Source: Dolomedes plantarius (lineage: Eukaryota; Arthropoda; Arachnida; Araneae; Dolomedidae). From it: a DNA stretch of 64,000 nucleotides. Where the stretch lies: NCBI GenBank assembly GCA_907164885.2, contig OU015495.1:103844622-103908621 (forward strand), in the 5' to 3' direction. Shown here piece by piece: positions 29,560 to 42,112 of the stretch. Every line of letters starts with the position of its first letter. The first letter of the stretch is position 1. The position numbers and the translations under genes are program-made. The notes beneath the pieces are model-generated. The model did no database searches, had not been told where the DNA came from, and was given only the letters and a program-made list of their open reading frames with translations.

Positions 29560-31198
29560 ACTGAATATAACCCCCCCCCCCCCCCTAAAAAAATTGATAT
29601 TTGAGTTTACCCGCACACACATTTCTTTCATGTTTCAGTGACATTTTGTAATGAAAAGTACTGATTTTGCTTATTACTCTGTTTATGTAGAATAGCATAA
29701 GTTTTGACTTATAGTTAAAACATAGTTCTGAATATGTTCAATCATATGATGAATTGCTGTTGATGATAATTACAGTTATGTTGTGTTAGGCGTGTTAAAG
29801 GGATCCAATTAAATTTTTTTATTTACGTGACGTCACTTATCTTATAGGGGACCCTGATTCTGGGAAATTATTTGGTTCCTCTTACAACAGTGGGTTTATT
29901 GGTAAATTTAGTTTTTACAGATTCCCAAAATATGATGAGCTGCCTCTTCTTCCCCCGTGAATACAAGGGCCTACGGAAGTTCAATGACGTAAAAATAAAC
30001 ATGGCAGATATTAAACCTGACATTGTGATGTTGAGACAACATCATCCTCGAAAATAAAATCCAAATATATGCTCATACAAAAATTACGTTTTCTTCAATG
30101 ACGTCATTAAGAAAGTGTTCTAGATACTTACGTTTTCCAAAAGGTTTTTTTAAGCAACTTTTAAAAAAAATCTGGCATCAATGATATCAGAATACTCGTC
30201 TGCGTAAATAAATAAGTGAAGAATAAAAAATCTGTTTTTCAAAACCAAAAGAAGAGGTAAATGAATATCATTTCTAAATTGAAAGGTTTTGTTTGCAGAT
30301 CTGTTTCGCGAATTTTGCGAGAAATGAAACTTTAATGTCACTCACGAACGGGGCATGAAAATAACGCTAGAATTATTTTCCTGCTCGTAAGTTTATATTA
30401 CAGTATTGTGAGTTTGCTCGGATATTGCAAGATGGGCAGAGAAAGTCTGTTAATGCAATTTGTGGGGTCAAGGAATCCATATGTCAAGGTATTGTTTATT
30501 AAATTTGTAGTTTTAAAATTATCAAGCTGCTACTTATATTTATCAAAGTAAGGTATATTCAGACTTACAAAATGGTAGAATTAGAAACTTTTTTTTCTCA
30601 AATACGAGACAAAAAAATTGTTCATGGCAACCAAATCTGCAATGCCGAAACTAAGGATCCCCTGGGGTCCGAAAGATCGTGAATGTTTTAAAAAGAATAC
30701 TGCATTGTATAATTTAAGAAAATGTCTTTATTGCTTTTTAATACTATATATTTTATAGAATTAATGTTATGATGATAAAATAGAATGTTTTCTGCTATTA
30801 AGATAAGTATTAACAGATATTTTAACATAAGTTTCGAGCAATTCTGCTTTCCCTTTTCTTAAATTTTCTCATACCTTTTCACATGTTTTTTATGCTCAGA
30901 AATCTGACTCATTATTTCTGAGATCAATGTTTATCATGAAAACAAACATACTATAAAAACTATTAAAAGCTATAAACTTAAATTTAAACATATTAAATAT
31001 TAAAAAGGTAATTTAGTGACTTTCAGAGGATTATGACAAGTGGTCTGGTCAGATAATTTGAAGACTTCCAGTGTCACAGAGAGGCATGTTTCTCTCTTTT
31101 GAGTCTCGTGGAATTCATTACATGAGTATTTTATCTTAACATGAATAGTAACTCTCTAAGTTAATACATTAAAATGAGGTTTTTTTTTCTCATTAGCA

Positions 31199-31230
<32 letters not shown>

Positions 31231-31559
31231 AAAAATTCGTATTTATCAAAGGGGATACTTTTATTCGACAACAGTTAATTCGAGGACATTTTACGACCTC
31301 AAACAGCTTGTAATTTTTTGATGACAGATCTCAAAATTCGAGAGCGTCAGGCAATCTTAACGTACAATTTTCAACTCAAAAAATTTTCTTTTGCATTCTT
31401 TTTGTTCTAAAACGTGATTTTTTGAGCGTTATAATATCTGTTTCTAAATAAAATGCCATAAATTTCTAAGTCTGTTTTTAAAGAAATAGTCGCAAATATT
31501 CAATAGTTTTATAAATTTTGAAGTTATAGTTTTATAAAATTTCCTAAGGCACGTTTTAA
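29560..31559. other. A+T-rich intergenic DNA
   Basis: About 2 kb with C-runs and A-runs (29571-29585, 31204-31235) and short frames without family motifs. No RNA gene seen. Confidence 0.5.
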
Positions 31560-32640
31560 TAAACCGAAAGCGCAAAAGTCCAATCAAGAAGCTTCAGGTG
31601 ATTTAACAGGTATTTCATTAAATGGGATACACTTTATTCCTGTTTCTGATTCTTTGTTTATTAAATAAGCGGCAGTTGATTTAGAAGTGTGACTAGGGGC
31701 TTTGTTCATATGAAGCTCAACTTTTATCAATATCCTTTCCATATAAGGCTGGAATTTTTTGCTTAAAAATTGTTTCTAAAATTTCTGCTGATAGTAGAGT
31801 GAATTAATTTTGGCTTTACTTGAGACTTTTTTGATTTTTAATTTGCCGTTGTACTGAAATCCTGCAACTATCATAAATCCCTTTGGGAACTTTTCTGTAC
31901 ACTGACGAAACCATTTCGTAGGTCATTCCCGTCAGTTGAGCAATAGAAAATTTATCTTTTTTTATTACAGTCACTTAAATACACCCGTGCCTCATCGAGT
32001 GTTACCACAAATTTCCATTTTTCAGCAGCTAGGTGTTTTCATATAATTTTCTACAAATTGTTTTTCTTTCAGCAATACGCTTTGGCAAAAGCAGATGAAC
32101 TTTAGGTTTAAACATATTTTTTAACTTCAAATCTTTATGAGTGATTTTACTTACAGTGCCAGTAGACATTCCTAGTTTCGATGCCGTGGATCTTTGAGTC
32201 AGCTGATTTTCTTTTAGGATCAGAGGCTTCGCCTTCTTGATACTAAGTAAAGTAAAGTAAACTAAAAAAAGTAAAGTAAAGTAAAGTAAGTAAAAAAGTA
32301 AAGTAAAGTAAAAAAAGTAACGTAGTACTAAGTAAAGTAAAGTAAAAAAGTAAAGTAAAGTAAAAAAAGTAAAAGAAAGTAAATACAAAATTTTTGTATA
32401 TACTTTCGTTCGAACAGTCTTAGGATGAGGTTTCGCTGTCATATTTTCATTTTTACTTTCAGTTAGACTTTTTTCCGTTCATATTTAATATATTATAAAT
32501 ACCTTTTTTTGAAATGCCAAAACCGCGATTTTTACACCACTTTATAATTTGTTGATACGACTATTTCTCCTCGGAAAGCACAGTTACGTAACCTTAGCCA
32601 TCTATCAATTTTAGGAGCCATTTCCAAAATAAATCTTTTA
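31560..32640 (-). pseudogene. Decayed mariner-type transposase
   Basis: The minus-strand pieces NQLTQRSTASKLGMSTGTVS (helix-turn-helix), PKVHLLLPKRIAERKT, and further left a piece with HMNKAPSHTSKSTAAYL and SETGIKCIPFNEIPVKSPEA then LDFCAFG are in the same order as in the mariner at 62982-64000. Stops and frameshifts are frequent. Its second catalytic block reads HMNK where the relative has HQDK. A (GTAAA)n microsatellite has expanded inside it (32244-32391). Terminal repeats were not found. Confidence 0.65.
32244..32391. repeat. (GTAAA)n-type microsatellite
   Basis: About 148 bases of GTAAA units with variants such as GTAAAAAA. It disrupts the mariner reading frame just before the helix-turn-helix. 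Confidence 0.85.
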
Positions 32641-33260
32641 TTTTACATTCCAATCAAAACAAAACAGTAGCAGACGATTATTCTGAAGTTGCCAAATTTT
32701 GATCTCAAAATGCAAACGCTAAAAATAAATTTCAAAGTATTTTCCATAAAGTACGAACGATCTTTTGTATATATGTATACAGTTTTTGTTTTGAAAACAG
32801 TGCAACCCGTTGACGTCAGGGACAAATCTTTTCATTAGTTTTAATGGCTTTATCATCGTGACAATCAAAAATAGCGCTTCACGGAAGTATCGTCATGATG
32901 ATGGCACAAGACAATTGTTTTCATCTCATACACTATTGCCAGTGATGCGCGAACTTTTTTTACAGCGACCCACTTTCTTCAAATAAGAAAAATTATTGGA
33001 CACCGTTGAAGATTTTTAGCGTATTTCGTAGCAAATAATTTTTATTTTTTATTTTATTTTATTTTTTTTTTTAATTTAGGAAAATGTTAAGTAAGAAATC
33101 AGAAAAGAGAAATAAGCAAATATTGACAAACTATTTTTTTAAAAATCAATGAATTTTGGATAGATATTTACTTTGCATAATAGCAACAAAAAAATGTCTT
33201 GAATACATTCTGCACTAGTTTTTGGCAAATCTCGTGTGACTAAAACACGATACTTAAATA

Positions 33261-34668
33261 CACTGCTGGCCACTGTAAATGCAACACCCTGAAGAAAACA
33301 TGCAAATAACATGAAATTTACAACATGCATTAGCGGAGGTGAGTTATGCAAATGATTAGAATTTCAGCGCAGACGCACATCACGCGCGCCTGTGGCGCCA
33401 CTTCAAAGCGCTATTTAAGGCTTGGAGATTTCGACGATTTCAAGTTCGGCAATTGTGTTTTTCTTGTGGTTTTTTCAAAAAACGATCAATTATGCCTCGT
33501 CGAAAACAGCGATCATCTTTTGATCAAGTATCCGAGTTCGACAGAGGAAGGATAGTGGCCTACAGAGATTGTGGATTATCTTTCAGGGAAATCGGTAGTC
33601 GTATTGGACGAAACCAAACATTTGTAATACGGATATGTGATCGTTGGATGCAGGAGGGTACGACGGACCGGCGTGTTCGATCGCATCCACCTCAGCGCAC
33701 CACGTCACGTGATGACAGGCAAATTATGCGCATGGCAGTGACGGATCTCTCAGTCACATCACGTACCATAGCACAGCACATGCAGTCTGTAACGCATCAT
33801 CCAGTGTCTGCGCGTACCATTCGACGCCGTTTACAGCAGCGTGGTCTGTCCGCAAGACGTCCATTGCTTTGTATACCCTTGACGCAGAACCACAGACGTC
33901 TTCAACGCCAATGGTGCGATGACAGAAGGATGTGGACGTCAGAATGGAATGAAATTGTCTTTACTGACGAGTCACACTTCTGTCTGCAACACCACGATGG
34001 TCGTATTCGAGTCTGGAGACACCGTGAAGAGAGGATGCTGAACAGCTGCGTTATGCACCGCCACACTGGTCCTGCACCGGGTATTATGGTATGGGGCGGT
34101 ATTGGATATCACTCTCGCACAGCTCTAGTACGCATTGCCGGTACTTTAAACAGCCAGCGCTACATCTCCGAGGTGTTGGAGCCAGTTGTCCTTCCTTACC
34201 TTCAGGGCTTTCCCACAGCCATATTTTAACAGGATAATGCGCGACCACACGTGGCACGCATTGTCCAACGGTTCTTCGTCAATCGCCAGATTGAATTGCT
34301 TCCCTGGCCGCCTCGCTCTCCGGATCTTTCGCCGATAGAAAACATGTGGTCCATAGTTTCTCTACGATTGACCCAGATTCCATCCCCAGCTGCCACAGCA
34401 GATCGACTTTGGCAACGTGTGGAAGCTGCTTGGTGTGCTGTACCCCAAGAACTCATCCAAAGTCTCTTTGAATCAATGCCGAGGCGTGTGGCAGCGGTGA
34501 TCTCCAACAATGGCGGCTACTCTGGATACTGATTTTGGCAGGAACCACACTTCACAGAAGTCTATAAATTTAATCATATGATACTTGGTCAACATGTTAT
34601 CTACAAAATAATTTTTGTTGTGATATCTCTTGTCTTTCTTGGTGTTGCAATTTGGGTGGCCAGCAGTG
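33261..34668 (+). mobile_element. Tc1-type transposon, nearly intact
   Basis: The terminal repeats start CACTGCTGGCCAC at both ends. TA lies on both sides (33259-33260 and 34669-34670), as expected of Tc1/mariner insertion. The 1408-bp element carries one transposase gene. It is nested in hAT element A. Confidence 0.9.
33492..34532 (+). pseudogene. Tc1 transposase with a single nonsense codon
   Basis: From ATG at 33492 (MPRRKQRSSFDQVSEFDRGR) the frame has a paired helix-turn-helix DNA-binding part (about residues 15-110). The catalytic core has Asp in VFTDESHF, Asp in QDNARPH, and Glu in SPDLSPIENMW, with DD34E-type spacing. It ends GGYSGY at 34532. One TAA at 34227-34229 interrupts it just before QDNARPH, where relatives have Gln (CAA to TAA is one change). 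Otherwise about 346 codons are open, the usual Tc1 length. No frameshift was seen. Confidence 0.9.
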
Positions 34669-34848
34669 TATTAACACGTATTTATTGAAAAAAAAATAAA
34701 TATATGTAATTATAGAATTCAAAGCATATTTTTTAATTAAATAATTCAGTATGATATAAATTTACTTCAAAGTATCCGCGACCCTTCCAATTTTCTTTGC
34801 GACCCCCCTTGTGGGTCGCGACCCATAGTGCGCACAACTGCTTTATTC

Positions 34849-35251
34849 ATACTGCGAAACTGTTATTTGCCAATGCGGGGCACTTGTCAAGGAAAACATT
34901 TGCACTTCATTTACGAGAATCGTATGTTGCTTTCAATGGGAACACCGTGCAGGGTATCTTCCAACGAAAATGCGCCACCGCAAAATAATTTTTCGTTTTG
35001 TGCCATTTCATTTCTTCTGATTTCCATAGTGGATGCCTGTTTACTCGGAAATCTTTCATTTTTGTTAACTTTTTATGTGTAGTAGCGCTTAATCAAAGAG
35101 TCGATTGGGTTTAACCTTATACTTTTTTTTTGATGGGGGGGGGGGGGGGGCTGGCTGAAGTAACAAGATATGCAAAACTAAGCTCAAATTCTAAACTACA
35201 AAGAAAGGAAAGTGCTGGAGAAGTAAAGTAAATAGATTATATTGTATTATT
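34849..35251. other. Spacer with poly-G tract
   Basis: Contains a T-run followed by about 14 G near 35126-35150. No gene recognised. Confidence 0.5.
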
Positions 35252-35960
35252 CTAGCTGAATACCCGTGCTTCGCTACGGAATACGAAGTAGTGCCGCGAA
35301 TTATGTGATATAGTTCATTTTAATTTATTTTAGCAGTAAAGTGTTGGAATTCCTCGGTAGAGTTCAGTAGTTACCAGTACTCGGGAAGTACTCTGTAGGA
35401 AACCTTACCAAACCAAACCATACCATACCATACCATATAATGTAACGATATCAAAGGGTCCAGGGGTAAAACCACTTTACAGCCATTTTTACGAAGATGA
35501 GTTAGTAGTCTCATCTTGTAACTTTCATGGAGTTCTAACACTACGTGCATTCATATCTGGGGCAGAACCACTTTAAAGCCGTTAAAAATAGAGATAAAGT
35601 TTCGGTGTGCTGGGGAAAAACCACTTTACTCCAACTTTCAGATTAGTTTTTCTCAAAACGAAATTTTTGGAGTAAAGTGGTTTTACCCCTGGACCCTAAT
35701 TTAACGACAGTGATCGGACATTAAATACAGGTTTTAGATTTTTTTTTCTATTTTGGGGGTCAAAGCCCCCTTTAAGTTTCATATATGTAAGAAAAAGGCT
35801 TTCTTAGAGAACATTTAAGGGCCTTCGAGGAACCACCATGCAAAATTTCAGCTTCCTATGAGTTATGGTTCTATGAGTTATGGTTCTAGAGATACCGTGA
35901 TCAGTGAGTGGGTGGTTGGTATGACTTTTAAAAATATAAATTATTATTATAAATAGCGCA
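35252..35960 (-). mobile_element. Helitron-like non-autonomous element
   Basis: On the minus strand the 3' end reads CCGTAGCGAAGCACGGGTATTCAG followed by CTAG and T, a short GC-rich palindrome a few bases before CTAG, as in Helitrons. The interior shares CATGCAAAATTTCAGC and a GAGTGGGT/GTATGAC-type run with the Helitron family at 41670-45594. The 5' end is uncertain. A foldback MITE at 35456-35696 is inserted. Confidence 0.55.
35456..35696. mobile_element. MITE with GGGTCCAGGGGTAAAACCAC ends
   Basis: The left end GGGTCCAGGGGTAAAACCAC is mirrored exactly at the right. ACCACTTTA also recurs internally (35572, 35629). Length 241 bp. No target duplication was identified. Confidence 0.75.
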
Positions 35961-36942
35961 ATAGGTCACTAGATAAACTTTTAGACTATCAAAGCGTCAA
36001 ATCTTTCGTTTAGAAAGAAAGAATTTATCGAATTCATATCATGCAGAAGAGCCAGACACAACTATTTGCACCTATTTCTGTATCCTTGACGATGCGAACT
36101 TTGTAGTTTTTCTAATACTTACTTTGTTATGTTTAACAAGCCAGCCCAAATATAATTGTGTCGATATCGACCCGCGGGATTCCATTTTACAACTTGAAAC
36201 TCATTTTGAAAGTTATGCGTGGCATGCGAATATTTATCTGAACTTTATAATAAACCTTTATTCATTCTATTTCATTTCTCATTGACAGAAAAAGGTATAA
36301 TATATAATAGCAAACTGATTCTAATTTTTTTTAATACTTTCTGTCTAATCGGGAAGTTTGAGGAGATAGTGCTTTGTCATATTTTTGCAAGTGGCGATAA
36401 TTTTCCCTTTTATTAGCAATAAGCAGCTATTGTAATTACTTTGAGAGATTTGCGTCTTAAGAGATTGGCGAGCATGAAAACAAATAGCCTTTGTTTTCAT
36501 GTTCGCCAAAATTTTTAGTGAAACTAGTTAAATGGTAATGCTTTGTCTACGTTTATCCGAGGAGTAAAAAACAGTGAATTGAATCAATAACATCTTGATG
36601 CGCATTTAAAGCCTCAAATCGAGTTTTTTTTAACAGTTTGTATTTTTCATTTTTTTCAACATTTTTATAATAACTGTAATAAATTTTAATTATGATATAT
36701 GAGACAACATTTGATAAAATCGCCGAATATTGGTGTGATGGCGATGCTTCAGTTGACCCCTCAGATCTTCAATCCCCATGTTAGGCAATGGGGAATTTTT
36801 CTCTCAGTACTTTTCTAATCACAGATTAGCAAATAAATATTTACTTTTGAATTCTGCTTTTTACTTATGAATGTAGAAATTTAAATTATGAGCGGGCAGT
36901 TTTTAAAATGTTTAAGGTTCAGTTGTTAATTTTTAACAGGTC
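35961..36942. other. A+T-rich DNA with one hairpin
   Basis: No gene is recognised. A near-perfect 20-bp inverted repeat lies at 36465-36509. Confidence 0.5.
36465..36509. repeat. 45-base hairpin
   Basis: TTGGCGAGCATGAAAACAAA, loop TAGCC, then the complement with one mismatch. Could fold as a stem of about 20 bp. Function unknown. Confidence 0.7.
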
Positions 36943-37446
36943 TGTTGTGAAGGATCCACAATTTGGACATTTTGAACTCCTTCCAACGTTATAGCCATTT
37001 TGTTCTTCCAACACGATTACGGGGCATAAATCGGCCATATTGGAACTGCACCAATTTTCCAAGAAACATCGCACCCCCTGAATCAATCAGAAAGGTGGCC
37101 CCTGTCTGGGTATTAAAATTCACGAAAACTGTAGGGAGTTGAAGGTTACCCCCTAAATTCGCGTTAGAGAAAATCCGTTCCTTTTTACCGCCAACATGGT
37201 TGTTCGAGGTCCTTATTTCTTTTTCCTCCGTGAAGCTTTCAAATACCCGGGGAATAACATAGTGTTGACTTGAAATTCCCCTCCTTTCTATAAAAAATGA
37301 CTTCTGTCCTGTCTGGAGTGATAATAACGCGGACCCCTCGTTCGTGTGTCCCGGTTTTGATGATAGGGAAAATCGTGTTGGAAGAACAAAATGGCTATAA
37401 CGTTGGAAGGAGTTCAAAATGTCCAAATTGTGGATCCTTCACAACA
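36943..37446. mobile_element. MITE with about 76-bp terminal inverted repeats
   Basis: TGTTGTGAAGGATCCACAAT begins both ends and the two arms agree over about 76 bases. Five-base flanks AGGTC occur on both sides (36938-36942, 37447-37451). The 504-bp interior has no transposase; a 145-codon minus-strand frame across it is partly made of the repeats. The near identity of the arms implies a recent insertion. Superfamily not assigned. Confidence 0.8.
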
Positions 37447-37451
37447 AGGTC

Positions 37452-40400
37452 ATTAAATTATTAATGTCAAAATACACATTTGGCAATCTGTAATTAGAAA
37501 AATACTGACAGAAAGATCCCTAAAGCTTAACATTGGGTTTGAAGCTTTAGGAGGTCAAATGATAGTAGTATCAAATTGGACATATGGAAACGTAACTCTC
37601 TCATGAAAATTACAATTGTTAAAGCAAAGTTTGGGCTTGGTAAATTCTAGCCCGTAAACATAATTAAAACGAGAAGAAAAAAAGCAGCATCTTATGTCTA
37701 GATGTACAGCTGCTTCAATATTTATCGCTCCAATTCCTCCCAATTCCATAAAGTGTTCATAATTGATACTTTCATTGAATTCCTATCGTCGAATCATTTT
37801 CATTTGTTTGTAAACTGTTTTTATCTGGGTTGAATTTTGAGTTCAAAAGTAAAATAATGTGAAACTTTATAAAATCTGTCAAGGCCTTTTGAAAATAAAT
37901 ATTTTGATATCTGAATAAGGCTCTAGATTAGAAGTTGCACAATCAACTTTTGCAACTTATTTATGCAGATATTATTTATACTTCATAACGGATAAACACA
38001 CTTAGGCAAGAAATTAAGCAGAAGAAAATAAAAAAATTAAAATCCAGTAATGGCTGTATGCATTTCGTATATAGATTATTATTTTCTCATTTCTAAGTAT
38101 TCTTTTTAGGAAAGGTATGCGATTAGAATCCAAGTTCTTTATTCCTTTATAGACCACAAATAGACACATAAATGGATTCACCACGATTTTCTCCGATAGG
38201 GAGCAATTTGCTTACCTCACCTCATAGTGGTCTCTATTTGTGGGACATTTTAAGCTAAAGTAATACGTCACTCCCCTCTGAATTTCTGCTAATCTTCTTG
38301 AAAACACTCTGATGGGTCCATTGAGTCTGGGTACCTCCTTAATGGGTCCATTGAGTCTCAATACACCCAAGTTAAAATACTGCCCAAGAAAACTAGGTAC
38401 AGCAAGAGCTAGAAATATACCAAAATCTGTATCAGTCAGATTTTCAGCTCAGGCTGAAAGTTTAGAAAGAAATGATTGAAATGATATGTATCCTTAGAGA
38501 AAAGGGAGTCCAAAGGCGGATCTAGAAAATTTTTTCGGGAGGAGCAAATAATTTGAGAAAACCAATGAAGATCTATGGCAGGAACCCATAGCTTCTTAAT
38601 ACATACACACACAGAAAAAGAAGCATTTGTGAATTACCCATAGAGACAATCACACATAATGATCCTTGGCTTGATCAAAAACTATAATAACAAGTTTGAC
38701 AAAAAATTGCCATTCTCGTTTTTTAGTGTGGATATTAAGATGTGTGTTCCTTTTTTTTTTTATAAATTTCATGTTAAGTAACAATGAAGACCTATTTCGG
38801 TTTTTTATTTTGCAGATTAATGCCCTGCTGTCATCCTTTCTATTTTTTATTTTTATATTAATTTCAAATTTTTATTTTTTATTTTACCCTGGAATCCTTT
38901 TTAATTTAGAGAAAATTTGTTATTACCGCAATGGGTGATTCAGCACCTTATAGTTTAGGATATCAGTGTATTGTATTTCAGTGATAATTTGTATAGTATT
39001 TTACTAAAATAGTACAGAATAGCTTGTTTTTATCATTGCTTTATCACAAAATTTTCTAACAGTTTATTATCAATAAAGTGAATATGTAATATGTTTAAAA
39101 TTATGTAAATATTTCTCAACAATATTTACATATTTAAAAACTAACTATTGTGTTTACTTAAATCAGTATGAAATAGTTCATAAATGAAGTCAAAATAAAT
39201 AGGTTGTTTTGGGAAACCAAAAAAATCTCATCTTTAATCCTATCTTAAAACGTACAGTAATTAAAATTTTTATTATTAAAACCAAAAATTAATATACATG
39301 GTGCTCTTAGCCCTTAACTAGAGCTATTTTTAAAATTTTTTAATTTTTTTTCCTCTGACAAAATTCTTAATAAGAATGTTGTTTCACATGGTATGTATGG
39401 ATGCGTGATAAGTAGTTAAATGATATAGAAAAAAATTACAGAGCCGTTAGACTCCTGATTTTCATCCAATTTGATCGTTTCGAACTTTTCTTCTCAATGT
39501 TTCTCAGATATCTTAAATGTTCTTTAGATAAATACCTTTTGTAAAATAAATTATAAAGTTAACTTAATACTGCAGTTTAAAATTCCGACGTAAGCAAAGA
39601 AAAAAATTCCAAGATGCTGAAAAGAACAGCTTTCTTGGAAATTTTCGTCTGAATTTTAACAGTGCGGATGCTGCCAACGAAGAAAAGCTCAAAGAAATAC
39701 ATCTTTTAAAGATCTGTGATAAGTTACATGAAAATAGACCTCTCCTATGGGCAATGAATAGATAAGCTCTTCACACGCGTGGCCTTGGGACCTTTTTCGT
39801 TTGATAGTAATTATTGGGACACTGGAGTATTTATTTTCTTCTTATTTGACGTCATTGGCATAGAATATCCTACATGTTTAATCGGGTAAGTACAATAAAA
39901 AAATTTCAAAAGATGTTTGCTATACCAAGGAATAAAAACATTTCGGTTTCCTTAAGGATATTTGTTATTTTACACCCGTAAAATTTGACCGGTGGACCGC
40001 AAAACGCTTATCCATTCCTATGAAAATTGAACGCGTTTGTTTGATAAAAGATTCTTAAGGCTTCAAAACGTTTAAGAAGATCTAGGACATAAAATTGTAT
40101 ACATTTATTAAATGTGTTTCTGTATAAACTCATAATTCAAATAGAAAATACTCAAACAATTTCAAATTTCGTTTTAAAAATTTTGAAATTTAAAATGATC
40201 AAAGTGTCTAAATTTTAAAATATATATCCAAAATAATAGTTCTTTTGACATAATTTTTCCTCTCTTAGGCCGAGGAAAGGGTTTTAAAATTATTTCGCTG
40301 CAGGATTTATAAAAATTTTATTATAAAACATATTAATCTACTAAATCCGTTTTTTTTATGATGGGCAATATTTTCAGAATGTTTATTCCAGGGGAAAAAT

Positions 40401-41023
40401 CGTGTAGATAGCTTAATGAAAATAGAACAAAGGAACGCTATAGAAAACTATAAAAAGCTACCTTTTCTCTTTAAGAGGGCAAATTGTAAAAATGTATGAT
40501 TACGAGTTTGCTATTTTCAAAATATTTTCCCGTTCATACTGTAATGAAAAATTAAAGGATTAAAAGCTTTTATACCTGCAGTTATTTTTAGTTTCTTTTA
40601 TAAAAATTTTACATTTATTCCAAGCATTTTGAAGGAGGTACATAAATACTCTAATTATATTTTTTAAAAATCCCATCACTTATACCAATTTTTACGAATC
40701 GTTAAGAATGAAAAAAAAAATTTATTTAAATGATGCTAAATATTAAGTATTCTTTTTTTAGAAAAAAAGTACCGTTTCATGTCTAAAATTTTAAGATTCA
40801 AATATTTAATAACGCCGATTGAAAATGTTTCTGAAAATTAAGTCCTTTAAACAAAGTATTCCTCTCTCAGCGAACAGAGAGCAGCATTGCAGTTTGAAGT
40901 GTCGCGCTCTTTTTTACATAAATTTAATGGTAAAAACACTGAAATATAATAACAATAAAAAAGGTTTTAAATTGATAACTCATGGACCAAAGGGATGGTT
41001 TAGTTTTGGGGAGAAAATGGCCA
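37452..41023. other. Long A+T-rich stretch without recognisable gene
   Basis: Nothing convincing in six frames. A pair of inverted segments (GACCACAAATAGAC near 38151 and GTCTCTATTTGTGGGAC near 38230-38246) may be a small MITE. ATGGGTCCATTGAGTCT is directly repeated near 38311 and 38342. Confidence 0.5.
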
Positions 41024-42112
41024 CCGACCTTCAATTGGCGCATTTTCTCTGGTCGTTCTGTAGAAGGATAATTAAAGCTAAACGCTGTTTAAACAACGCG
41101 TTTTTGGAAAGTTAAATGCATTTCCCAAGGAGGAAATATTTTCTCGCCACGCATTCGTGTAGATTATCAGTAACTGAACTCAAAAATATTAACAAACTTG
41201 TTAAAAAAAAACTCGCTTTTCTCTCTATCTTTATTAATATTTAAGAGAAAAAAAAAGTACAATTAACATAAGGAAAGTGGAAATTATTTGAAGCTTTTAA
41301 TCTGGAAAATATTTAGAAAAAATTAACTTTAATCATAGATTTTAGAGAAAAAGTGGGGTGAAAATTTAATTTTAGCCATAGTCTTTAAATTACTCATTTA
41401 AATAGCTTTCCAGAAATGCTTCTCTTTTTTTTCTTCGCATTTTGCTTCATTGGACTGCTAACAAACGAAGAGCTTGGGAAATAGATGAATCTATAATTAG
41501 ACTATTAGGTTATCGAAATTGTTTTGCGGCTTTTATTTAGGCATGTTCAACTTGTTGCATGAAATAATATACTATTATATTTTTGCCTTATCTATTAATT
41601 TGTACCTTTAACGAAGATGATGCTTTCTCTCACACTTGCACTTGAATTTTTTTTCTAAGCTTTCGTTAATCTATATATATAAAACAGTTCCGTAACGGAC
41701 ACATTCACTGACTGACATACAACGCACAGACCAAACCGCTGGACCTAAAGGGCTGAAATTTTGCATGGCGATTCTTCTTATAGTGTAGAGGTGCACTAAG
41801 AGAGATTTTTGAAAAATTCTTCTTAGACATTTTATAATTAAATTTTTAAGCTATTTTTGTAACTTTTTTAAAGTTTGCATTTAAAATAATACTTTGACGG
41901 TTATAAAATTTATATCACGAGAAAGATCATAAAATTTCCTTTAAAATGAGATCTTTTTCGAATCTTTACCTCCATTTCCCGAGTTTTGGTGCATTTTTAA
42001 AGATAAATTTTAAGAATTCAATTTATTATTAAATGCTGATCACGTGATTTCTTTTTCTGGTACTTTAAATAAATTTATCGTCACGTTCATAAAAATTAAA
42101 TACACAAAAATA

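Larger units (their letters stand above)
32940..34840. mobile_element. hAT-type element A, second copy, inverted
   Basis: The ends CAGTGATGCGCG and the complement of CAGTTGTGCGCACTATGGGT match element A at 10161-11572, including the subterminal GTCGCGACCC palindrome and interior (GTATGATATAAATTTACTTC). The flanks (ACTATTGC, CTTTATTC) do not match, so the target duplication is lost. A Tc1 element at 33261-34668 is inserted in it. Confidence 0.75.

Noticed and set aside
36989..37426. 145-codon minus-strand frame with an LIDSGG that resembles an aspartic-protease motif
   Set aside because: It spans the whole MITE at 36943-37446 and both ends are the inverted repeats; no protease context.
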